Shown piece after piece: positions 56,690 to 64,000 of a stretch of 64,000 bases of DNA (position 1 is the first letter of the stretch; each line of letters starts with the position of its first letter). Where the stretch lies: contig CM065384.1 of assembly GCA_033060915.1 (NCBI GenBank), forward strand, positions 34,904,001 to 34,968,000, read 5' to 3'. The stretch comes from Euryodendron excelsum. Lineage: Eukaryota > Streptophyta > Magnoliopsida > Ericales > Pentaphylacaceae. A program made the position numbers and the translations under genes. The notes beneath the pieces were generated by a model, which was not told where the DNA came from, ran no database searches, and was given only the letters and a program-made list of their open reading frames with translations.

Positions 56690-58130
56690 GATGAGATTTA
56701 ATTTGCCTTCAAACCAACGGTTAGGATCAATTTTCAACCTCACCAACCCACTTCAACCTCGGCCCAAATCTGTCACTCAATGGGCCCATTACCCGACAGT
56801 TGGCCTCTCACACACCATCTCTGCTATCTTTGCCACTCCACTATATCTCTCTCGTCATTTCACCCCCACTCTCTCTCTCTCTCTAGATCTATACCATCTG
56901 TGTATCTCTCAATTTCTTTGTTCTCATAATACCATGGTTGTGTATCTCTCAGTTTCTTTGTTCTCGTAATACCATGGTCGTGGCATCATCAGAATCCATC
57001 ATTGTCGCCGCACCAGCCAAAACAATTGAACAAAGCACATTCTCTTCGGTTCGACGACAATTGCATCGGCTCAATTGAAATGGTCCATTGATCCGTCTCT
57101 ATGGTGATGGAAGCCATGGAGACTCTCACCACCATACCGTACCCCACAGAGACCACCCGTCTCTCTTCTTTTCCCCTCTCTCTAAAATCCCATGGCCGAA
57201 GCACTTACCGACTTTCTCACTCTAATACCCTCCCTTTCCAAAAAAAAAAAAAAAATGGGGTACAAATTCAAATGCTTTCTCTCAAGCAAACGAAGGCAAA
57301 ATCGGTAGTGAGGTGGCTATGGAGGCTTCCACCACCGCAAGTGGTGATGATATTTGTGTAAGAATTGTGGGACCCCGCAGCCTTTTGTAGTTGTTAGTGG
57401 TTTTTGTAAGTCAAAATACCCCTTTTCCGACCTAATTGATAATGTTAATTTCATGATTGTATTTGCGAATATTGCATGTTCTTTATTTCTTGAACTTCTA
57501 TTTCTTTTTCTTGGCACCCTTTGCCCTGTTTGTATGAAAAAATGGAGAGTTTAATCTTTTTAATATTACAATTTTTATTTGCTGTTGTTCATTTGAATTT
57601 TTCTAATGTCTCTAGCCAATCACTTGCTTTTGAAGATGACCATTGTTGGCCATATGTTAGTTGCAGATTTCAGGTCAAAGCTAAAGATCTCGCTGAAACC
57701 CTTGACAAATACTAGGGGTTTAAGGAATTTTCAATGGGTTGACAGATGGGTATTTGGTATTCACATTCCCAAGTGTTTTCACTTCTGAGATTTTGGAATT
57801 AGAGCGTGACCTCTTTATTTGTTCTTTCATTTTTGTGTACCTAATTAGATTCTTAATTTTTAGGAGCTGGCTATGTTAAACTTGGTTTGGTGCACTGCAA
57901 ATTGGATTTTTTGGATATTCAGAACAGATTTTTTTATTTTATTTTTTTGATAAATTATTCTGGCAAGATAATTATATTTTGTTTCACAGAGTGTAGGTTT
58001 TGCTAGAGATAGAGTGGCTGGTGGCCTATTAGCTGGTGCGTTGGCTAGAAACAGTGGGATCTGTCATACTTGGGTTTCAAGTAGGGTATCTACTGTATTT
58101 GTAAGAGGGAGTAATGGGTAAAGTGGTAGT
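56690..58130 (+). other. Unassigned exon-like region
   Basis: This part is richer in C and has CT-rich leader-like runs (56868-56886). At 56973 an ATG in the context ACCATGG opens a 35-codon frame (MVVASSESIIVAAPAKTIEQ). Other codon-like pieces are at 57293-57412 (IGSEVAMEASTTASGDD) and 57988-58110 (GFARDRVAGGLLAGALARNS). I recognise none of them. It may be the decayed 5' end of a cellular gene or a captured fragment. No joined frame could be supported. Confidence 0.25.
56899..56982 (+). repeat. Tandem duplication of ~42 bp
   Basis: GTGTATCTCTCAATTTCTTT, GTTCTCATAATACCATGGT is followed at once by the same sequence with two changes (CAG for CAA, CGT for CAT). The unit contains the ATG, so two ACCATGG starts exist in a row. 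Confidence 0.93.
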
Positions 58131-59228
58131 CCAAGGCATTGAATAATGTCTTGCAAATCAAACATACTACCGACTCTTTATTTTTGCTTGTCGATTTGTA
58201 GACTTCAATGTTTTTTTATACCTTTTGTTTAGATTGTTAGATGGGGAATGGGGTTCTGGAAATGTGCATTTTTCAAACTCAATTACTTTTAAGTAAGTTG
58301 TTGAGATTAGATGAGTGTTGTTGATGTTATTTATGTAGGGTTTTTAATAAAATGTAATGTTGAAACTTTAATTTGGGTATCAGTAATCCTTTCAGTTAGT
58401 CGTAAAACATAAGGCCAGTATTTGTTTTTGCATCAATATGGTATATTGTAAAATGATTTAAGGTTATAATGATTTGTATTTAAGTTGGTTTAGCTTACTT
58501 TTCTCTTTGTTTTTTTCAGTCCTGTGGCGTCTACTTCTAAGTCTTGCAAGTTTAATCTCTAATAATGACTCTGAACTCAAACAAATCAAATCTAAAATTT
58601 TTTCAATGTCAAACATATACAAGTTTAAATTTGTTGGAGAGTGCACGGCTTAAGTTTTAGTTTTGCCAGTGTAATCTCACTATTGAATGTGTACAATTTT
58701 ACATAACTGGAGAGAGGTTGTGCATTCTTGGAAGAGACATTTCATTCAACCAAAAAATTCACACGGACTACATGATAGGGTCAATGAGAGCATTTAATCA
58801 GAAAAAAAGTGTTTTTCTTTAAAATAAATCAGTACATATATTAATTTTGGGGGTGAACATTAGTCAAGTTGGGTCAGGCATAAACTACAAATAATGTTTA
58901 TCGGGTTTTGAAATAAATTTAAAACTCACCCATTTAAAAAATTAGATTGTCAAACTCGCCCTAGTCTACCCATTTAATCTGAATTTTTTAAAAATATTAT
59001 TTTACATATATTTATGCTCAAACTGGGCTTCAAAGAAAAATCAAAAGCCCGCCCATTAACATAATAGTGCCTAAAAAAAATTCTCAAGCCCGATACATAA
59101 TGGGCAGACTTGGGCGAGCTCCCTTATATTAATCTCAAGGGATAGCTCGTTGGAGACAGGAACAAATTGCTATGTTAGACATCCCTGAGTAGGGATGACA
59201 ATAGGGCAGATTAGGGACAAATTAGACT
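58131..59228. other. Intergenic DNA with MITE fragments at 58845-59228
   Basis: There is no gene. GGGGGTGAACATTAGTCAAG, GGGTCAGGC and AAGCCCGCCCATT, GGGCAGACTTGGGCGAG at 58848-59125, and GTAGGGATGACAATAGGGCA at 59191, are pieces of the same 'ggggtgaaca / gggatgacaat' style of plant MITE. Boundaries are unclear. Confidence 0.45.
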
Positions 59229-59764
59229 TAGGGCCGGCCCTAGGGTAAGTCTAGCAAGCCCCTGAGCTTGGGTAACCCCCTTAGGCCGAGACAACCAAAT
59301 GTTTACAATTTTTATATAATAAATTATGCGGCTTATCTATCTGTTTTGTCTAACTTTACATCTTACCCAATAATATGATAGAGAATAGGCTTTTATTATG
59401 TGATTCTTCTGTATCCAATAAAATTGAATAGTTTATAATTATAATGTCTATTGACCAGATAAAAAAATCTCAAAAAATAAATTGTTTTGTTAGTGTAAAC
59501 GCGGAGAGAGAGAGAGAGAGAGAGAGAGTGGCTAAGTGAGTCTGATTTGGAGCCCTACTAATAGATCGAAGTGGAGTCATAAAAGGTTCGATCAGAAGAA
59601 GAAGTAATGTTGTATTTGATTTTGTCTCTAATATTATATATCGTACATAAGAAAACTATAATATTAGAGACAAAATCACATACAACCTTACTTTTTCTTC
59701 TCCATTGCTCCACTTCGATCTGTCGGTAGGGCTCCAAATCAAACCCACTTAGTCACACACACAC

Positions 59765-59852
<88 letters not shown>

Positions 59853-60124
59853 TCATTTACACTAACAAAACAATTTACTTTTTTGGGTTTTTTATCTGGT
59901 CAATGGACATTATAATTGTAAACTATTCAATTTTATTAGGTCCAAAAAACCCACCGAATAAAAGCCTATTCTCTGTCATTTTATTGGGTTACAGTTATAC
60001 CAAAAAAAAAAAAAGGGTAAGACACATAATTTATTATACAAAAATTTTAAAAATTTGGTTGCCTTGACCTAGGGGTGTTGCCCAAGCCCAAGAGCTTGTT
60101 AGCCTTACCCCAAGGCCGACCCTG
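59229..60124. mobile_element. Palindromic foldback element (~0.9 kb) with hAT-like termini
   Basis: Left arm 59229-59640 and right arm 59660-60124 are reverse complements with scattered differences. The left end is TAGGGCCGGCCCTAGGGTAAG and the right end (reverse complement) CAGGGTCGGCCTTGGGGTAAG. The loop is only about 20 bases (ATATCGTACATAAGAAAACT). CAGGGCCGGCCC-type ends are known from plant hAT elements. No clear 8-bp duplication is seen (ATTAGACT versus GTTGAGTC). The arms differ mainly in a microsatellite: about 27 bp of GA at 59502-59528 in the left arm, against about 100 bp of CA then CT at 59753-59851 in the right. Confidence 0.88.
59753..59851. repeat. Compound microsatellite (CA)n(CT)n
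   Basis: A long uninterrupted (CA)n run to about 59817 is followed by (CT)n to 59851. It lies inside the right arm of the foldback element. Confidence 0.97.
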
Positions 60125-60823
60125 GTTGAGTCCATAACTTTATGGCGCGGGTGGATGCACCACTATTACTAGGCTAACTACTCTTCTCCACTTACATGCA
60201 CATTACTCTCATATTTGTGAGTGTGTTAACTGATGAGCAAATAGTTTGAGAATGTCATTAATATGTAAATAAGTTTATCAATTAGGATAAGCAAAAGCTC
60301 AAAATACATCCTAAAAGAAACACATGGTTCTCTACTTTATATCCGTACATCTACTATATCCATACTATACAATCTATTATAGTATTGTATATAGAATAGC
60401 AATATAAATTCAAAATTACGAAAGAAACACATAGCGCTCTACTTCATTAGGAATTATCTAGGGACATCAGTTACGGATCTACTTGGAAACTTTCATTATT
60501 TTTTGAACTTGTGTGTTTATATTTATTTAACCCTAAGTAGGTAATATGAATATGGATTTCCTGCAACTTGAGTTGGAGAAATTCTCTTGCCTTGTATATT
60601 TGGCTATGTATCATTTGGATATGTATTTATATTTATAATTTTTTATTTGAGTAACTTCACTTGGTTAGTGAAATATTTATATTTCTCTCTCATGATTGTC
60701 TGTAAATTTCACCATAAACAAAAATTATAGATCTGCCCTCGCATTGCGTCATAGTGCTTATGAGTGGTTATGTTGCAATCAAATTGTGATATTTATTATC
60801 TTTGTCTCATGGAAGGAATCTTA
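60125..60823. other. Intergenic DNA, no gene recognised
   Basis: Its first 65 bp (GAGTCCATAACTTTATGGCG, CGGGTGGATGCACCAC, GGCTAACTACTC) match 53560-53640 loosely. The remainder is AT-rich without frames. Confidence 0.45.
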
Positions 60824-60840
60824 AATTTAAAACCTTACCT

Positions 60841-60958
60841 TTTTTTTTTCCTGTTAACCGGCTGTCCAGGTCAGCTTGCGCACACTTCGACTAATTGTAA
60901 GCCTATGTAGTCCCTCGTCCTACATAAATAGGGTAATTACCGTATCAAAGACCTAAAC
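60841..60958 (-). mobile_element. 5'-truncated SINE with 17-bp target duplication
   Basis: AATTTAAAACCTTACCT (60824-60840) and AATTTAAAACCATACCT (60959-60975) flank it, 16 of 17 alike. On the minus strand it reads GGTAATTACCCTATTTATGT, GGACGAGGGACTACATAGGC, AATTAGTCGAAGTGTGCGCA, AGCTGACCTGGACAG, then an A tail. It is the 3' half of the family at 54020. Confidence 0.9.
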
Positions 60959-60975
60959 AATTTAAAACCATACCT

Positions 60976-61119
60976 GGGCTATGATAATGCCTACTAATTT
61001 GTTACATAATGTTGTCTCCCTCTAAAATAAAATGCACACATAGCTTCACATACATAAATTGGCACATTAATGACATGGTGTGATGGTCACTTTGGGTAAT
61101 ATTTGATGCATTATATCTA
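60976..61119. repeat. Right part of a MITE-like repeat interrupted by the SINE
   Basis: GCTATGATAATGCC and GTTGTCTCCCTCTAAAAT resemble 54952-54995. ATTAATGACATGGTGTGATG, GTCACTTTGGGTAAT resembles 38683-38719. No frame is present. Confidence 0.45.
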
Positions 61120-61738
61120 TGTGGGTCAAATAAACCTCAACCCAGTCCACCAGAGCAGACCCAATAAAGGTCAGACAGTTTACTGGGCCCAAGAATAGCC
61201 TAGACATCATCAATTATAATTCAAGCCCATACTTTTGGGATCAGCCCAAATCAAGACTTGTCAGCCTAAAATATTCAGGCACTTATTAGAGATATCATAG
61301 CATTTAATGCTCAGGTTTCAACATTTAATGCGGGGCAGACCAGCAATTAATGTAGAAGAGGCACACCACACGTCTGCCCTACTCACATCCGATCAGCCAA
61401 ACTCGAGCATAGCGATAAAGCTGGGTTTATGTTCGATCAGCTGACTGTACCCGATGTAGCCTATGAGATAGGTCATGATGATCAGAGTAGGCTTAACAGT
61501 AAGCACTCCATTACAAATAACAAAGCTTTAGAAAGCAAGGTATGGACAATTTTGAGTTCAAGTATTCACTATTTTCTTGATTTGCACTCTAAGTGAAGGT
61601 GGCTAACTTAATCATTGGAGTGCCATCGGCCCAAAGAGGGTCGACGCATTTTAACCTTCTCTTTCCTTTGCAGTAAGCTGGTGCTCTTTAGATTCGTTTG
61701 AGTGATCGGGCTAGGCCTTCCTAAAAATTTCACCTACA
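61120..61738 (+). repeat. Element 3, 5' LTR (619 bp)
   Basis: TG..CA ends, primer site directly after. Related to 37703-38224 in reverse orientation, but with an extra ~100 bp of AATGCTCAGGTTTCAACATT-type sequence. Confidence 0.8.
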
Positions 61739-61771
61739 ATTGGTGCCTTCTATGGGAAGGTCTAAACAAGT

Positions 61772-62070
61772 ATGAGTACCAACTTCCTGAGGGAGGGAGA
61801 AGTCCACCCTACTAGGCGAGGAAATGAGGCATTTTCTACGTATGGCAATAACAATTCGTCGAACTGTCAAGCTATTCCTATAGGCAGCAACCGTATACTC
61901 CGTTTTGCTGAACGGGAGACTAAGAAACCAGGGTAGAAAATTGTCTCCCAAGAGGAGAGCGGAACATCGCTGGTCCAAATGATTAATGTTTTGCACGAAT
62001 CAGCATAGTTAGACGTTGTTAACCCTTATAGATACAGGGCCGAGATACAAAGGGGGTTCATTTAAAAGAA
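61772..62070 (+). pseudogene. Element 3 gag N-terminal fragment
   Basis: It starts MSTNFLREGEVHPTRRGNEA and has stops from 61933 on. It ends near a phase-broken DVVNPYRYRAEIQRG. The capsid and zinc-finger regions seen in element 1 are deleted, and the sequence passes straight to the protease region. Confidence 0.7.
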
Positions 62071-62865
62071 ATAATGCAGATAGAATCTCCGTCCAAAAAA
62101 GTGAAGGTCGGCAACACTGCCACGACCATAACTTTCACTGATGAAGACCTCGTGGGAGTACAAACCCCCCACAATGATGAGCTGGTAGTAACCCTATGGA
62201 TGGCAGGTTATGACGTGAAAAAGGTTGCTAATCGACTAAGGGAGTTCTTCCGAAGTCATATATTATAGCCTATTTAAGAAATTAGAGCTAAAGGAGGCCA
62301 ACCTCTAACCATCACTCAACCCGTTGATTGGGTTCAGTAGTGACCCAGTTTGGTCGCTCTGGAAGGTGACCATCCCCGTAACTACAAAAAGAATTACTCT
62401 ACAAATAGAGTTTTTGGTGGTCAACGCGCCTTCCCCCTACAATATAATCATGGGACGAATATGGTTACACCTCATGAAAGCCATTCCATCCACTTACCAT
62501 CAGCTAATCAGATTCCCAACCCCTGAAGGAGTGCGAGAGATAAGAGGAGACCAAGTGGTCGCTAAGCAGTGCTTCTTGATGGCATGCACTACGAAGGTGA
62601 AAGTTGACAAGGTACAGATGATGGAACTTCACGAGGATACGCCGACTATTGATGATGTTGGGCAGGCACCGAAGAATAAGGTTGTTGAAGAATTGAAGAA
62701 AATCTATATAGATCGGCACAATGAGAAGTACTTTATGATCGGCACTTCCTTATCTAAAGCTAAAAAGAACTCGTTGATTGAGCTACTAGAAAAGTACCTC
62801 GAGGTCTTTGCCTGGACTCCTTACGATATGCTAGGAATCAACGCAGAGATTGTCTACCACAGATT
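62071..62865 (+). pseudogene. Element 3 protease and RT N-terminal part
   Basis: SKKVKVGNTATTITFTDEDL, GVQTPHNDELVVTLWMAGYD, then a protease centre that reads I-D-stop-G-S-S: the codon after Asp is TAA where CAA is expected (near 62243). It continues in another frame with NAPSPYNIIMGRIWLHLMKA, FPTPEGVREIRGDQVVAKQC, ELHEDTPTIDDVG, and FAWTPYDMLGINAEIVYHR. It aligns residue by residue with element 1 at 33350-32500. In the family this polyprotein matures gag and pol. It ends at the Copia insertion. Confidence 0.87.
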
Positions 62866-64000
62866 TGTTGACTCAAGGTTGATTCCCATGTTGATTTTGA
62901 TGACAACTAAACCTTGTATTATTTTACTAATGCATTTACTTAGTGTGCAGATTAATAAAGTTTATAATTTAGACTTAAAACTCAACTTAAGTCTAATACA
63001 TGTCAAAGTGAATACGCAACAAGTTCAAGATCAAGCAATGAACTCTAAGAGTTATGCAATGAACCAAATAGAAGATTGACGTCTATCTCTATTTCAAACA
63101 AATGTTTTACATTCGAAGAGATTGAAGGTGTTCAAATGAAACTTTCATCAAGTATGCATAGACTCATTAAAGATTGATTTGCACTCAAGAAAGATTGAAG
63201 ACTTCATCAAAAAGTGCGATGATTAGTTAAAGACAATTTGATTATGGAGATGTTGAAAATGCTAAAATGAAGACTTCATTAGGAATGCAAAGATCAAATC
63301 CAAATTATGTGATTGAAGTTGCTTGAGAAGAAGATTCACATTAATTGTCTGATCTTTACATAGAATCCAAGTGAAGAATTCTTCTGAGATATAAAGAATC
63401 AATGTAGATAATATGCATGAAGAGATTTCATCAAGTTTGCAAAAACCTCATTGAAGTGATTATAAAGAAGAAAGAAGAACTTTTAGCAAAGAGAAGAAAT
63501 CGGCAATGAAGCATTGTGAAGCTCTACATATTTGAGAAAGCTTGGCATTGAAAGAGAGTATTCTACAATGAAAGAGGAAGTTTTGCAAATGAAGAAGAAG
63601 AGAACAACATTGATCTAATGAAGCTCTAACAGTTTAAAAGTCAAGAAAAGATGTATATCAAATGATTAGTTCAATCCAAATTAAATAGAAGATAACTTTA
63701 ATGAGTTAAAGAGACTTGATTGATCATCATACCCCAAATAGAAGATTCCTTGAAGGTATTATACTGTTACTGAGATGATCTGGATCATTGGAAGACAGAA
63801 TGCAGATTTCTGGGCAATGAGCGGATTCATGAAAATGAAGAGTCGGCTTATAAAGACAGATGCAAAAGGCTTGAAGACAAAATGATGAATAAGCGGACTC
63901 ATGGAAATGAAGAGTCGCCTTATGAACACAGAAGCAAAAGCTTGAAGACCAAATGGACAAAGAGCTGACTCATGGAAATAATGAGTCGCCTCATGTAGAC
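62866..64000 (+). mobile_element. LTR of a Ty1/Copia (SIRE-like) element, running off the window
   Basis: TGTTGACTCAAGGTTGATTC opens it and interrupts the element 3 RT after VYHR (the undisturbed element 1 sequence continues HRLNVDP). The strings CATGTTGATTTTGATGACAA are typical of long Copia LTRs of the SIRE/Maximus type. At least 1135 bp are present. No frame is of note. The other end and the target duplication are outside the window. Confidence 0.7.
63820..64000 (+). repeat. ~68-bp tandem repeats in the Copia LTR
   Basis: GCGGATTCATGAAAATGAAG (63822), GCGGACTCATGGAAATGAAG (63892) and GCTGACTCATGGAAATAATG (63963) start successive units. Each contains GAGTCGxCTTAT and GCAAAAGxCTTGAAGAC. The array continues past the window. 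Confidence 0.88.

Larger units (their letters stand above)
61120..62865 (+). mobile_element. Element 3: Tat-lineage Gypsy element, 5' part, internally deleted
   Basis: 5' LTR 61120-61738 (TGTGGGTCAAATAAACC..TTTCACCTACA) and primer site ATTGGTGCCTTCTATGGGA at 61739. It shares CGGCCCAAAGAGGGTCGACG with element 1 LTRs read on the opposite strand, so both belong to one family. The gag start is followed by a jump to the protease region, and the element is cut at 62866 by a Copia LTR. RT and beyond are not in the window. Confidence 0.87.

Overview
This window is nuclear DNA of a flowering plant, most likely a eudicot. The evidence is the AT-rich composition, GT-AG introns, an F-box/LRR-type gene, Tat-lineage Ty3/Gypsy and Ty1/Copia LTR retrotransposons, tRNA-derived SINEs, an L1-like LINE remnant, a short Helitron and several MITEs. 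I cannot name the species. I see no rRNA, tRNA gene, CRISPR array, prokaryotic operon or intact protein-coding gene. Nearly everything recognisable is transposon-derived and decayed.

Layout. Positions 1-962 look like the end of an old LTR. Positions 960-3663 are AT-rich DNA with a duplicated ~290-bp block and an inverted partial copy. Positions 3664-38224 are one Tat-lineage element on the minus strand (element 1). Read on the minus strand it has 5' LTR, primer site, gag, protease, RT, RNase H, integrase, a 62-bp tandem-repeat array, an antisense accessory gene, polypurine tract and 3' LTR. It has been split twice. A 2.6-kb solo LTR sits in its gag (34709-37312). A 21.8-kb second Tat-like element (element 2, 8798-30599, also minus strand) sits between RNase H and integrase. 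Element 2 has LTRs of about 4.6 kb, a gag remnant without capsid domain, no detectable pol, and an antisense, intron-containing plant-mobile-domain gene. Its 3' LTR was in turn hit by another member of its own family, now a solo LTR with a perfect 5-bp target duplication. Four layers of insertion can therefore be read.

Right of 38225 are a MITE holding a SINE, an L1-like remnant, AT-rich DNA and a Helitron pair. Next comes an F-box/LRR pseudogene (43208-51022), split by a complete 6.4-kb LTR element with an exact AGAAT duplication. Removing the element on paper restores the reading frame, apart from two TGG-to-TAG stops. Then follow a truncated Copia element, a hAT-like MITE, a SINE and another MITE. 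Next are an unassigned stretch, a ~0.9-kb palindromic foldback element, and a 5'-truncated SINE with a 17-bp duplication. The end holds a third Tat element (plus strand, LTR related to element 1), cut by a Copia LTR that runs off the window.

The two nested Tat elements share one layout: a spliceable gene of unrelated type in antisense near the 3' LTR, next to a tandem-repeat array. Element 1 carries a 'putative gypsy type transposon'-like gene and element 2 a plant mobile domain gene. This is the most interesting system in the window, although every copy here is pseudogenised.
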